DNA of 64,000 nt from Bacillus fonticola (GCF_012955605.1 NZ_CP052135.1:1895469-1959468), one strand, 5' to 3'; shown: positions 18,232-27,085, numbered from the stretch's first letter. Notes: generated from the letters alone by a model not told the origin. Numbers and translations are program-made.

Positions 18232-18358
18232 ATGAAAGGCTACATTCGCGACGTCCTAGTAAGGAACCTCGGCTAAAATCGCGCCGTCCATGCGCAACGC
18301 CGGACCACTCACATCCTGATAGCGAACACCTTTCTGACCCACGTCGTGTGGGCCCGCG
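18232..18358 (+). repeat. Dispersed ~127-bp structured element, copy A
   Basis: This segment, from GAAAGGCTACATTCGCGACG to the GGGCCCGCGG step, aligns along its whole length with 36534-36661 in the same orientation, with substitutions and small indels. Shared blocks include TTCGCGACGTC, AACCTCGGCTAAAA, CGCCGTCCATG, GCGCAACGCCG and CCTTTCTGACCCAC. AAAGG near the start can pair with CCTTT near the end. It lies about 120 bp upstream of the HMG-CoA lyase start. Function unknown. Confidence 0.8.
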
Positions 18359-18476
18359 GATACAGTACTTACTTCTTTCTAGTTTACTAGAATTCCTGTT
18401 CTCTTGCCAACTTTCTCTTTTTTCTTGCACGTCAGAGAATTTCCTTTACAATTTTATGCGAGGGGGTATGCGAAAC

Positions 18477-19364
18477 ATGAGCAACGATTTACCACAAAAA
18501 GTAACGATCATAGAGGTGGGTCCACGGGATGGGTTACAAAACGAGAAGGAGTTTGTTCCGACTGAAGCAAAAGAACGTTTTCTACAAAAGTTAGCTGACA
18601 GTGGTTGTGAAGAAATGGAGATCACTTCCTTCGTCTCACCAAAGTGGGTACCACAAATGCAGGACGCGGCTGAACTTTTGCCGAAAACACCATCAGATCT
18701 CAAACGAGCGATCGTTCTCGTTCCAAACGCAAAAGGATATGAGCGTGCGCTAGTTTCCGAAACTCAAGCAGTCGCTTTTTTTGTAGGTGTGAGTGAAACG
18801 TTTAATAAACGCAACATCAATCGCACAACAGCAGAGTCTATGGAAGCTGTTATCCCGCTCGTGAAGGACGCAAAAGAAAGAGGGCTATTTGTGAGAGCTT
18901 GTATTTCGACGAGTTTTCATTGCCCGTACGAAGGTTCGATTGATCCAGAAGCGACAATCCGTTTATGTAACCAGTTTATAGAAGCTGGAGTGGATGAATT
19001 AAGCGTCGCCGATACGACTGGGCTTGCGACGCCTCTTGAAGTGTACACGCTTTTTTCTAAGCTGAAAGAAACGACTGGCGATGTCCTGTTAACTGCACAC
19101 TTCCACGATACTTACAAAATGGGGCTAGCCAACGTGTGGAGCGCACTACAAGCAGGGGTCACACGGTTTGATTCTTCTGTCGGAGGTCTTGGCGGCTGTC
19201 CATTTGCAAAAGGGGCAACAGGAAATGTCGCAACGGAAGAGGTCGTGTTTATGCTAGAACGAATGGGGATCGATACTAGTATTTCTATAGCCGGATTATT
19301 GCTTGCACTTGAAGAAGTAACACCGCATCTCAAACGAACCATCGACACTCCCCCCTTTTTTTAA
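18477..19364 (+). CDS. Hydroxymethylglutaryl-CoA lyase
   Basis: TIM-barrel lyase of the HMGL-like family, 295 aa, splitting HMG-CoA into acetyl-CoA and acetoacetate. Signatures are EVGPRDGLQNEK near the N-terminus, TAHFHDTY with metal-binding His residues, and the cysteine loop GGLGGCPFAKGATGN (about residues 234-248). The ATG at 18477 is preferred because AGGGGG lies 10 nt upstream; a more upstream frame extension has no ribosome site. Acetoacetate made here could be activated by the divergent scoAB products. It resembles B. subtilis YngG/MvaB. Confidence 0.93.
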   Translation: MSNDLPQKVTIIEVGPRDGLQNEKEFVPTEAKERFLQKLADSGCEEMEITSFVSPKWVPQMQDAAELLPKTPSDLKRAIVLVPNAKGYERALVSETQAVAFFVGVSETFNKRNINRTTAESMEAVIPLVKDAKERGLFVRACISTSFHCPYEGSIDPEATIRLCNQFIEAGVDELSVADTTGLATPLEVYTLFSKLKETTGDVLLTAHFHDTYKMGLANVWSALQAGVTRFDSSVGGLGGCPFAKGATGNVATEEVVFMLERMGIDTSISIAGLLLALEEVTPHLKRTIDTPPFF

Positions 19365-19414
19365 CGGTATAATTTGACCCTTTTTGCAAACATTAACTTA
19401 TGCGCTGATTTGAG

Positions 19415-19447
19415 AGCGTTCTACACTTTTTGTAGAGCGTTTTTTTG
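19415..19447 (+). terminator. Terminator of HMG-CoA lyase gene
   Basis: AGCGTTCTACA pairs with TGTAGAGCGTT (11 bp including two G-U pairs) on a CTTTT loop and is followed by TTTTTT. It lies 50 bp after the HMG-CoA lyase stop. Confidence 0.85.
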
Positions 19448-19521
19448 TAAGCAAAAGGACGAACGTTAACGCACCGGGTTTGATACATTAGTATTAAACA
19501 GATGGTGAGGAGGGTAATAGT

Positions 19522-20451
19522 TTGAACAAAAGCATGAAGTGGGTAGGTGGTGTACTCGCTACTTTGGGGGCTCTTGGGTTTTACGTATCAGAGCGACTCA
19601 TTCATATGCCGAAAAAGTCAGCAAAGTATTTATGGGAACGGGAAACAGACGACGGATTTATTACCCCTGAATCGTTTGAACGTCTTCCAAAAACAACCCG
19701 CACACTCGTGTCGCCGTTCGGTTACGATTTGTACGTACAAGCGGTGGAATTCCATCCTGCTTCAAAACGATGGGTCATTTTAAGTCATGGGGTCAGGGAA
19801 AGCAGTGTTGCGATGGTGAAATATATGAACTTATTTGTAAAAAGAGGCTATAATGCGGTGTTGTACGACCATAGAAGGCACGGGGACAGTGGTGGCAAGA
19901 CGATTTCTTACGGGTACTTTGAAAAAGAAGATTTACAATGCGTCGTCGACTGGTTATTTGACACGTATGGCAATGACCTGTACTTTGGACTATTCGGTGA
20001 ATCTATGGGTGCTGTGACGACCCTTCTTTACGCGGGTGAATTAGAAGATCGCGCCCAATTTTATATCGTCGATTGCCCGTTCAGCGCACTCTCTGATCAG
20101 GTTGCGCTCCAGCTAAAGCGAGAGTTGAGATTTCCAAAGTTCACCCTCCATTACTTTGACTGGTTTGTCCGTATGCGTGGAAGATTCTCTATGCGCGACG
20201 TCTCCCCTCTCCAGGTCGTTGGGCACATTCAAAACCCTGTTCTCTTTATTCACAGTGAGCACGACGATTTTATTCCTGTATCGATGACGCGAGCACTTTA
20301 CGAAAAAAAGCAAGGAGCAAAATCGTTATTCATAGCACCTCATGGTGGTCATGCCGAAAGCTTTGTTTACAACCAGGAAGCCTATAAAACGGCTGTGAAC
20401 GAGTTTCTTGATGAGGTGGAGGAAAAGTCGTCGATCCCGTTGCAAACATAG
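19522..20451 (+). CDS. yqkD: Alpha/beta hydrolase (YqkD-like)
   Basis: Hydrolase of 309 aa with one N-terminal hydrophobic segment (residues 7-24) that could anchor it in the membrane. The catalytic set is visible: nucleophile Ser in FGESMGAVT (about residue 160), the acidic residue in HSEHDDFIP, and His in PHGGHAES. HGVRESS is the oxyanion-region motif. The TTG at 19522 is chosen because GAGGAGGG is 7 nt upstream; the next ATG is 19 nt from it. Substrate unknown. Confidence 0.88.
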   Translation: MNKSMKWVGGVLATLGALGFYVSERLIHMPKKSAKYLWERETDDGFITPESFERLPKTTRTLVSPFGYDLYVQAVEFHPASKRWVILSHGVRESSVAMVKYMNLFVKRGYNAVLYDHRRHGDSGGKTISYGYFEKEDLQCVVDWLFDTYGNDLYFGLFGESMGAVTTLLYAGELEDRAQFYIVDCPFSALSDQVALQLKRELRFPKFTLHYFDWFVRMRGRFSMRDVSPLQVVGHIQNPVLFIHSEHDDFIPVSMTRALYEKKQGAKSLFIAPHGGHAESFVYNQEAYKTAVNEFLDEVEEKSSIPLQT

Positions 20452-20543
20452 TTGCTGGTTTCGGAAACCACCGGCTGATTTCGATGCCCTATTCGTCGTT
20501 TTCACAAATCTTTACACCGAGGACGTTGATCTGACTTAAATTG

Positions 20544-20867
20544 TTATTCCACCTCAAAATTCATCTGTCCGTTCAAAATCTGTTGCGGAGATGACAGGCG
20601 AAATAAGGTTCCTTTTGTTGAAATATCTATTTTCATTTCTTCTGCGAAAAATACCAGCTTTTCCTTTTCCATGTGGATAGGAAATGTAGCATCACTATTC
20701 ATTTGGACGTCGCCTGTTTTAGCCTTTTCTACCCACTGCAGAACGGGGACTCCACTCATCACACACCCACATCCTTCTGTTTCGTAATGAATACGTAAAA
20801 GACCTATATCTGTATCTACCTTTTCTTGAATTCGCTTTGTTGCTGCTTCTGTGATGTGAACATGCAT
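20544..20867 (-). CDS. yqkB: YqkB, HesB/IscA-like Fe-S biosynthesis domain protein
   Basis: Protein of 107 aa with a HesB-like beta fold (MHVHITEAATKRIQEKVDTD at the N-terminus, HYETEGCGCVMSGVP carrying a Cys-Gly-Cys). The canonical third cysteine of A-type carriers is not evident at the C-terminus, so scaffold activity is uncertain. The real start is the ATG at 20867 with AAGGGGAA upstream; a longer frame runs upstream but reads antisense through the CDSGH gene and is not coding. Family length is 107 aa. Confidence 0.85.
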   Translation of the reverse strand: MHVHITEAATKRIQEKVDTDIGLLRIHYETEGCGCVMSGVPVLQWVEKAKTGDVQMNSDATFPIHMEKEKLVFFAEEMKIDISTKGTLFRLSSPQQILNGQMNFEVE

Positions 20868-20994
20868 AGAGGCATTCCCCTTTCTACCCTTATCGTAACA
20901 TGTAACAGTAGAGTCCTGCCTAACATAGGATCGCTCTTCGTCCATTTGCAATATTGGGCAAAATTGCATACATTTACATGAAGGAGTGGTGTGA

Positions 20995-21201
20995 ATGGAA
21001 AAGGTACAAATTAAAGTGAACGACAATGGCTCTCTACGTGTGACGGGAGAGTTCGAACTCATCGACGCAGAGGGAAATGTCATTCCATCAAAAAAGATAG
21101 CTTCTCTTTGCCGTTGTGGTCTATCACAGAAAAAGCCGTTTTGTGACGCATCGCACAAAGGAAAATTTGAGTCTTGTGTGCGAGCAGAACAAATGTTGTA
21201 G
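20995..21201 (+). CDS. CDGSH-type iron-sulfur domain protein
   Basis: Small protein of 68 aa. The C-terminal half carries LCRCGLSQKKPFCDASHKG, matching CxCx2(S/T)x3PxCDG(S/T)H of CDGSH proteins with Ala in place of Gly, so three Cys and one His can bind a 2Fe-2S cluster. The N-terminal half resembles the MitoNEET-type beta region. Likely a redox or Fe-S transfer protein. It is divergent from yqkB, an Fe-S-related gene. Confidence 0.88.
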   Translation: MEKVQIKVNDNGSLRVTGEFELIDAEGNVIPSKKIASLCRCGLSQKKPFCDASHKGKFESCVRAEQML

Positions 21202-21222
21202 AAACATTTCTCAAAAAATATC

Positions 21223-21251
21223 TTTACAAGTATCCTACTTCTCTTTACAAT
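21223..21251 (+). promoter_or_regulatory. Sigma-A promoter of the thiamine transporter operon
   Basis: TTTACA (21223-21228), a 17-nt spacer and TACAAT (21246-21251) match a sigma-A promoter and place the transcription start about 20 nt before the TPP riboswitch. Confidence 0.7.
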
Positions 21252-21280
21252 GAAGCCAACAAAAAAACTGCATAACCTTT

Positions 21281-21367
21281 TGCACTAGGGGAGCTCTTTT
21301 TGGGCTGAGACGGTACGCGCCGGACCCTTATTACCCGAACTAGATAATACTAGCGTGGGGAAGTGCA
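21281..21367 (+). ncRNA. TPP riboswitch (THI element)
   Basis: The conserved THI-box blocks occur in order: GGGGAGC, GGGCTGAGA, GGACCCTT, ACCCGAACTAGATAATACTAGCGTGGGGAA. P1 is closed by TGCACT (21281-21286) with AGTGCA (21362-21367). A terminator hairpin follows at 21406 and then ykoF, so thiamine pyrophosphate should reduce transcription of the downstream transporter genes. Confidence 0.96.
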
Positions 21368-21405
21368 GTGCGGATCATTCGGCCGATGTAACACTTTGGT
21401 GATTC

Positions 21406-21437
21406 AAACTGCATTCCTCATGGGATGCAGTTTTTTT
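21406..21437 (+). terminator. Riboswitch-controlled terminator
   Basis: AAACTGCATTCC pairs with GGGATGCAGTTT on a short TCAT loop and is followed by a T run. It lies between the TPP aptamer and the ykoF ribosome site, as the expression platform. Confidence 0.88.
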
Positions 21438-21465
21438 GTGAATTTTTTTCACAGGAGGAAAAATC

Positions 21466-22080
21466 ATGAATCAACAAAACAGCTGTAATGGAAATCCAAA
21501 CATCGTCGGATGCCGCTTTTCTTTGTACCCAATGGCAGACAGCTTTGTCGATGTGATCAAAACCGCCTTGGCTTCTGTCGATACGTCAAACGTCTGGATG
21601 GAAACGGATGATGTGTCAACCTGTATTCGAGGAACAGAGGCTCACGTGTTCTCTACGCTTGAGGCTCTCTTAGCTGCTGCGAGTAAAGATGGAGTTCACA
21701 TTGCATTAAACGCTAACTTCTCTGCGGGATGCCCTGGGGATAGTGAAGGTGATGTGTATTTAGACGCCGAACCTCCGAAAGAGCTTCCAGTATCGCTCAA
21801 AGAATTGTCCAGCTCCACGTACGTCGGCTCACAATTTGCCCTGTACCCAATGGGAACTGCTGATTACATGGATATCATCTATGAAGCTTGCAAAACGGCT
21901 ACAGAAATCGGCACCTTCTCTAAAGGCGTCCACTATGCGAGTCGATTGGATGGCTCGATTGATAAAGTAATAGAAACATTAGCTACTGTGTTCAAACAAA
22001 CACGCACAAGATCTTCTCATGTGGTGATGACGTGGCAAGCGTCTGTACATAGTCCGTCTCACAAAAAGGAGAACGAGTAA
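21466..22080 (+). CDS. ykoF: YkoF, thiamine/HMP-binding protein
   Basis: Protein of 204 aa made of two tandem ferredoxin-like repeats, each opening with the same pattern (VGCRFSLYPMADSFVDVI and VGSQFALYPMGTADYMDII). YkoF binds thiamine and its hydroxymethylpyrimidine moiety in the cytoplasm. ATG at 21466 with AGGAGG upstream. First gene of the TPP-riboswitch-controlled ykoFEDC operon; the order matches B. subtilis. Confidence 0.95.
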   Translation: MNQQNSCNGNPNIVGCRFSLYPMADSFVDVIKTALASVDTSNVWMETDDVSTCIRGTEAHVFSTLEALLAAASKDGVHIALNANFSAGCPGDSEGDVYLDAEPPKELPVSLKELSSSTYVGSQFALYPMGTADYMDIIYEACKTATEIGTFSKGVHYASRLDGSIDKVIETLATVFKQTRTRSSHVVMTWQASVHSPSHKKENE

Positions 22081-22668
22081 GTGGGGACTTGGAAGCTTCG
22101 TGAGCTCATTGTTCTTTCCGTACTTTCTGTCGTATGCGGTGTTATTTATCTTCTCTTTTTCCAAGTAGGCAACGTGTTAGTGGGCATGTTTGGTTTGATT
22201 GGGTATGATCTGATTTTCGGCATTTGGTTTCTCGTTTCCATACTTGCCGCTTATATTATTCGTAAGCCTGGCGCTGCTTTTTTGTCTGAAACGATTGCAG
22301 CGTTCGTGGAAGTTCTTATCGGGAGTAGTGTAGGACCGAGCTTAATTGTGGCGGGTATGGTTCAAGGTTTAGGTGCCGAAATGGTGTTTGCTGCAACGAG
22401 ATATCGTGTATATACAACAGCTGTTCTCATGTTGGCTGGAATGGGTTCTTCCGTAACGAGCTTTATTTACGGGTATTTCATTTCCGGATTTTCGGCGCTC
22501 GATCCTACGCTCGTTACAGCGATGTTCTCTGTTCGTTTGATTAGTGGTGCGCTTCTTGCCGGTCTGCTTGGAAAATGGCTCAGTGACAGTGTCGCTAAAA
22601 CTGGGGCACTCGCGCAATTTGCCCTCGGAAAAGAACAACGCAAAGGAAGTATTACGCATGAAACGTGA
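22081..22668 (+). CDS. ykoE: YkoE, ECF transporter substrate-specific component
   Basis: Integral membrane S-component of 195 aa with about five or six hydrophobic helices (VLSVVCGVIYLLFF, LIFGIWFLVSILAAYII, and others). It binds thiamine or HMP in the membrane and pairs with YkoC and YkoDs ATPase. GTG start at 22081 directly after the ykoF stop; AAGGAG precedes it. It overlaps ykoD by 11 nt. Confidence 0.92.
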   Translation: MGTWKLRELIVLSVLSVVCGVIYLLFFQVGNVLVGMFGLIGYDLIFGIWFLVSILAAYIIRKPGAAFLSETIAAFVEVLIGSSVGPSLIVAGMVQGLGAEMVFAATRYRVYTTAVLMLAGMGSSVTSFIYGYFISGFSALDPTLVTAMFSVRLISGALLAGLLGKWLSDSVAKTGALAQFALGKEQRKGSITHET

Positions 22669-24319
22669 AATTTGTGCTCAAGAGGTAGGGTTTTCCTTTA
22701 ACGAGGAATCCCCTCCCCTCTTTCAACATTTATCTTTTACGATAACACCAGGGGAAATTGTGCTACTGCTAGGACCAAGTGGCGTTGGAAAAAGCACGCT
22801 CTTGCGTTGTATGAACGGTCTGTATCCAGAAGCGGTAGACGGGGTACGTACTGGAAGTCTCTATTGTTTCGGACGAGAGGTGAATTCTACTCCAGCGGGT
22901 GAAATAGCACAATCAGTTGGGATGGTATTTCAAAATCCTGAGCACCAGTTTTGTATGCAAACGGTCGCTGAGGAAGTGGCGTTTGGACTAGAAAACATCT
23001 CGTTCCCACCTAAGGAGATGGATGTGCGCATCGACTGGGCGCTCGATTTGGTCGGAATGAAAGACAAAAAAAACGACCTCATCCATACGCTTTCAGGGGG
23101 TTGGAAACAACGGCTAGCACTAGCTTCGGTGCTCGCCTTAAAGCCACGAGCCTTTTTATTAGACGAACCAACATCTCAGCTCGATCCACAAGCATCTGAA
23201 GCGTTTGTTCATACGCTTGTCGCTGTCCAGAAAGAGTGGCCTGTCGCAATATTCCTTGTTGAACATGCGTATGAAGCGTGGTTGCCTTTTGTCGATCGGG
23301 TGTTGTTACTTTCTAAAGAAGGGCGCCTCTTGGCAAGTGATCGTCCAGATGAAGTGTTCACGACTCACGCTCACACAATGAATGCAGAGGGTGTGTTCCT
23401 TCCGCCAACCGTTGCTGTTGCTCTTCAACACGAAATGCAGTGTATCCCTCTCTCACTCCCAGCATGTGCTGCCGAACTACCAGACTCTATGTTCCTGTCT
23501 CCGCCTAACAGAGTCTGTGCTGTTGAGCCCGTCTTACGTATCGACAACGTCTCTTATCAATACGGAGCGAAAAGAGTGATACACGACGTGGACATGGCAC
23601 TACATCACGGAGAAAAGGTGGCAATCATCGGAGAGAACGGTGCTGGAAAAAGCACATTATTGCAAATACTTGCCGATTTGCTCACCCCAACAGCCGGTGA
23701 GAGAACGATTAACGAAACCACATATGCCAAAGTGCGTGAAGTGGCGTTACGGGAACAAATTGGGTACGTTTTTCAAAATCCTGAGTTGCAGTTTATAGAG
23801 GAAACGGTATTTGATGAATTGGCTTTTGGCCTTCGCCTCCACACATCATGGAAAGAAGAAGAAATTCGAGAGCGAGTGCTACAAATGTGTCGTTCTTTTC
23901 GTCTCGAACCGCTCGTCCACGCCCATCCTTTGTCGTTAAGTGAAGGGCAAAAAAGACGGCTAAGTGTAGCGACCATGATGGTGTTTTCGTACAGCGTGCT
24001 GTTGCTCGACGAACCGACATTTGGTCAAGATGCTTACACAACTGCCCAGTTAATGAATATGTTTCAAGAAGTAACCGCACGTGGAACAGCTTTATGCTGC
24101 GTAACTCACGATATGGATTTAGTAGATACACATTTCGACCGCGTTCTTGTCCTGTCCGAAGGTAAGCTGCTCTTTGAAGGGACACCTGATCTGTTATGGG
24201 AATCTCCATACGTCCTAGCCGAAGCGCACTTAACACTCCCATTTCGAATTCGACTACAACAAGAATGGAAACGTCAGGAGGAAAAACGATCATGCTACAG
24301 CGCATCAACCCTGTCGTAA
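22658..24319 (+). CDS. ykoD: YkoD, ECF transporter duplicated ATPase
   Basis: ATPase of 553 aa with two ABC domains fused. Domain 1: Walker A GPSGVGKSTLL, signature LSGGWKQRL, Walker B AFLLDEPTSQLD. Domain 2: Walker A GENGAGKSTLL, signature LSEGQKRRLS, Walker B VLLLDEPTFGQD. It powers thiamine/HMP uptake. The ATG at 22658 is chosen because AAAGGAAG is 9 nt upstream and translation starts with the ABC fold; a longer frame inside ykoE is rejected. Confidence 0.95.
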   Translation: MKREICAQEVGFSFNEESPPLFQHLSFTITPGEIVLLLGPSGVGKSTLLRCMNGLYPEAVDGVRTGSLYCFGREVNSTPAGEIAQSVGMVFQNPEHQFCMQTVAEEVAFGLENISFPPKEMDVRIDWALDLVGMKDKKNDLIHTLSGGWKQRLALASVLALKPRAFLLDEPTSQLDPQASEAFVHTLVAVQKEWPVAIFLVEHAYEAWLPFVDRVLLLSKEGRLLASDRPDEVFTTHAHTMNAEGVFLPPTVAVALQHEMQCIPLSLPACAAELPDSMFLSPPNRVCAVEPVLRIDNVSYQYGAKRVIHDVDMALHHGEKVAIIGENGAGKSTLLQILADLLTPTAGERTINETTYAKVREVALREQIGYVFQNPELQFIEETVFDELAFGLRLHTSWKEEEIRERVLQMCRSFRLEPLVHAHPLSLSEGQKRRLSVATMMVFSYSVLLLDEPTFGQDAYTTAQLMNMFQEVTARGTALCCVTHDMDLVDTHFDRVLVLSEGKLLFEGTPDLLWESPYVLAEAHLTLPFRIRLQQEWKRQEEKRSCYSASTLS

Positions 24320-25029
24320 AAGGCATTTCCGTACTCGTTCCCGTATTCCTTCTAGCAAACGTGTTCGACGCTGGGCTACCCCTCTTCTACTTTGCGTGGG
24401 CAACTCTGTTAACCTTTCTTTTCGGCAAAGTACACATCAAAGTCTGGCTATTCTTGTTTGCACCTTGCTTGTTTCTCGCTGCAGTTACGTTATGGAATGC
24501 CGTCTTATTTCCCGCTCCGGCTGAGCAAACAGGCGCGGTACTTTGGACGTTTTGGTGGGTAGAAGTGACAACAAACACGTTAGAAAATGGACTTTCATTG
24601 AGCGCTCGGGTGCTTGCTTTTACATCACTATCATTACTGTTTGTCCTTACGACAAAACCGACTGAATTCATGCTAAGCGCCATGCAACAAGCCCGCCTAC
24701 CACCAAAACTTGCCTACAGCATTTTAGCAGGCTATCGCTTCCTGCCACTCATTCGGCAAGAATTCCGCCATCTCCAGCAAGCCGGACGTATTCGGGGTGT
24801 GCGCAGGGCTCGGACACCTGCAGAAAAGCTGAAACAAATTAAGCGGACCACCGTTCCCCTGCTTGCACTCGCTATCCGCAAAGCAGAGCAAACAGCACTC
24901 TCTATGGAGGCGCGCGGGTTTACCGGTAGCCGGAAGCGAACGTATTATCATCAAATGACGGTTTCTTATTTGGATGGGATTTTTCCAGTGCTCGTACTTG
25001 TTCCGTTTTTGGTTTGGTGGGTGTTGTAA
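24292..25029 (+). CDS. ykoC: YkoC, ECF transporter transmembrane component
   Basis: T-component of 245 aa with about five membrane segments and the two coupling-helix motifs typical of EcfT: a region around AGRIRGVRRAR and ALSMEARGFTGS, which contact the ATPase. ATG at 24292 with AGGAGG 10 nt upstream; it overlaps the ykoD end by 28 nt. Last gene of the operon, closed by a terminator at 25051. Confidence 0.92.
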   Translation: MLQRINPVVKGISVLVPVFLLANVFDAGLPLFYFAWATLLTFLFGKVHIKVWLFLFAPCLFLAAVTLWNAVLFPAPAEQTGAVLWTFWWVEVTTNTLENGLSLSARVLAFTSLSLLFVLTTKPTEFMLSAMQQARLPPKLAYSILAGYRFLPLIRQEFRHLQQAGRIRGVRRARTPAEKLKQIKRTTVPLLALAIRKAEQTALSMEARGFTGSRKRTYYHQMTVSYLDGIFPVLVLVPFLVWWVL

Positions 25030-25050
25030 GCAGAAAAATAGACTATACAC

Positions 25051-25080
25051 AAAAGACCGCTTAGTGTGGCGGTCTTTTTG
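25051..25080 (+). terminator. Terminator of ykoFEDC
   Basis: AAAAGACCGC pairs with GCGGTCTTTT on an 8-nt loop, followed by a T, 22 bp past the ykoC stop. Confidence 0.85.
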
Positions 25081-25232
25081 GTTTGTGGACATAAGTAAAG
25101 TCCTCAACTTTCGCAGTTAAAAAACACGCATAACCCATGTCAGAATAGGGAATACAGACACAACAATATAATGATAAGCCTACATACAAAATATTAAAGA
25201 ATACCCCATACTACGTTTCCATTTTTTGAACA

Positions 25233-25282
25233 TTGCATAACGATCATATGTTCGCATATACTGTTGTTAGGAACGAATGTTC
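25233..25282 (+). promoter_or_regulatory. SOS promoter with two LexA boxes (truncated uvrX)
   Basis: TTGCAT (25233-25238), 18 nt, TATACT (25257-25262) form a promoter. CGATCATATGTTCG (25241-25254) in the spacer differs from the LexA consensus CGAACATATGTTCG at one base. A perfect GAAC-N4-GTTC (25271-25282) lies just downstream of the -10. The same layout occurs at yqjW (29293-29341). Confidence 0.8.
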
Positions 25283-25302
25283 TATTTAGGAGTGGATGAG
25301 AC

Positions 25303-25698
25303 ATGATTGATTATTCGACACTTCCCTATCACGAAATGCTATGCGTTGATATGAAGTCATTTTTTGCCTCCGTAGAAGCCATCAATAAAGGTTTAGATCC
25401 CCTAAAATCTTACGTAGCAGTTGTAGGAGATAAAAATCGAAAAGGAAGTATTGTGTTGGCAGCCTCTCCCATGATGAAGAAACACTACCGAATTAAAACA
25501 GGGAGTCGGTTGTATGAAATTCCTACCTATGACCCTCGTATTCAAGTGGTTGAAGCCAATATGGGACAATATCTCCATACGTCAATAGAAATTACACGTC
25601 TAATGAATGAATTCGTTCCACCGGAAGCTATTTTCCAGTACTCGATCGATGTTCTGTTATCATTACGTATACGATTCACTAATAGTTTACAAGATTAG
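25303..25698 (+). pseudogene. UvrX-type Y-family DNA polymerase, truncated after ~115 residues
   Basis: The frame starts MIDYSTLPYHEMLCVDMKSF with the first catalytic Asp in VDMKSFFAS, continues with GSIVLAASP and reaches FQYSID, where the second catalytic DE should appear (SIDE). After SID the sequence departs from the family and stops 17 codons later. A good ribosome site and a two-box SOS promoter remain upstream. The remaining protein lacks most of the palm, thumb and little finger, so it is not a polymerase. Full-length family members are about 410-420 aa. Confidence 0.85.
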
Positions 25699-25758
25699 CA
25701 GTTTCCTTCTCTCCCTAAGAGGAAGTTAATCGTGTACACTTTTTTATGTAAACGATTA

Positions 25759-25904
25759 ATAGAATAACAAAAATAGGTGGTGAATTCTCTATTTCAACTA
25801 GTAAAAATGAACTTCGAGTAGAAGTTGCAAAGTCACAAAATGATATTCGTTACATGATTACGGATAAAGGTATCCCATGCAAGACGCCTGTCTTTGGCGA
25901 TTGA
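25759..25904 (+). pseudogene. Short coding remnant of unknown origin
   Basis: A stretch without a start codon reads ITKIGGEFSISTSKNELRVE then VAKSQNDIRYMITDKGIP and ends at a TGA (25902-25904). The pattern V-x-V then ITDKGIP loosely resembles a GHKL ATPase N-terminal strand and G1 box, but the evidence is weak. It may be the end of a gene whose front was lost together with the uvrX tail. The rest of 25905-26029 holds only AT-rich sequence with nothing recognisable. Confidence 0.3.
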
Positions 25905-26029
25905 GTCAAGATTTAGTGGGAGTTTTTTTTCTACAAGAATTCGAAGTATATTGTAAAAGCCCTTTGCCTCTTGTTTTGTAAGCGTTTTCTATATTATTGA
26001 TACTAGCCATCTTTTCGGATTTTGCTATT

Positions 26030-27085
26030 TTAGCTGCTTAGTCCCTTGAGTGTGGCATACAGTTGTTTCGCTGCTGACTGGCCGAGTGCCGGTATGTTTT
26101 GGCGGACGAGTTCCGTTACCTGTTTCGGGATGGAGCTGACTTGTCGCGTGCGTTTCTGAATGCCTTCTGACTTCTTGAGCCTTTCCAGTACGACTCCAGC
26201 TACGTTCTGAATTGACCATCCATTCAATCCTGCTACGAAGACGTCCATCATGCTCATCACGCCTTGTTCACACCAGGCGCGACCCCCTTTAAAGCGCTTC
26301 GCAAACACATTCATCGTACCTTCTGCGCTCCCCATCGCTCGCATCCCTTCTGTCGAGATGTTTTTCTCCAGACATACCCTCGTTCTGTAATTTCGAAGCC
26401 CTTGTTTGTTCTTGGTTAAAAGCGCTATAAATTTCTCTAGCCTCTCCTCCCGTTCCTCCTTCTGCAGAGTACCTACCGCACTGTTCGGCTCAAGAAATAA
26501 ACCGTCTACATCGTAACGGGCTAAGGCTTTACGTAACGCACGATAGCGCGGATGATCGTGAAACAAGTCTTTGATTCCTTCGCGATGTGAAAGCGATCCA
26601 AACAGACAAAAGCGGACGCTCCGAAATGCTCCCTTGCGTTCTGAATCCAAGTGGCTCCGTCTCCGTTGATGATCAATAGAGTCTGCTTCGGGTCGTATCC
26701 ATACTGGTCAAGTAAGAACGTCTCAAACCCTTCCCAGAAAGGGGCTTTGCCTTTATGCATGTAGTGTTTCTTGTTGACTAGAGAGGTCCGCTTCCCATTG
26801 CGACTCCATCCTTCGTGTACCGCTGCAATTTTCACTTCCTTCCCTCTTTTTGAAGAACGTTGGAATTTCGTATACAAGCCGTCCTCTTCTACAAACAAGA
26901 CGCGTTGTGACGTTTCGGAAGGGGAGGGAACAGACTGAGCAGCTAGGACTCGCTGACGAACGGATTCGTGGCTCATCACACTGTAACCGAGAAATTGCTT
27001 CAGCGCATGAGAGGCTTTGCGATAGGAGCCTTGCGTTGCCATCTCTAGTGCCATTTTTTCTAGGCCCTGTGCTTTTTGTTTTGTC
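26030..27085 (-). pseudogene. ISLre2-type (UPF0236) transposase, frameshifted and 5'-truncated
   Basis: From about 27085 the frame reads QKAQGLEKMALEMATQGSYR and continues through ESVRQRVL, VEEDGLYTKFQ, GDGATWI to CLDRFHIAKE, where it breaks near 26577. The next frame resumes exactly with KDLFHDHPRYRALRKALARY and runs to the C-terminus (AGVVLERLKKSEG). An in-frame TAA immediately precedes the first part, so the N-terminal ~100 residues expected for the family are missing. A single frameshift plus loss of the front makes the element inactive. Confidence 0.85.

Noticed and set aside
20868-21158. Upstream extension of yqkB
   Set aside because: It reads antisense through the CDGSH gene. The ATG at 20867 has a proper ribosome site and gives the usual family length.
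22544-22657. N-terminal extension of ykoD inside ykoE
   Set aside because: No ribosome site, and the ABC domain starts right after the ATG at 22658.
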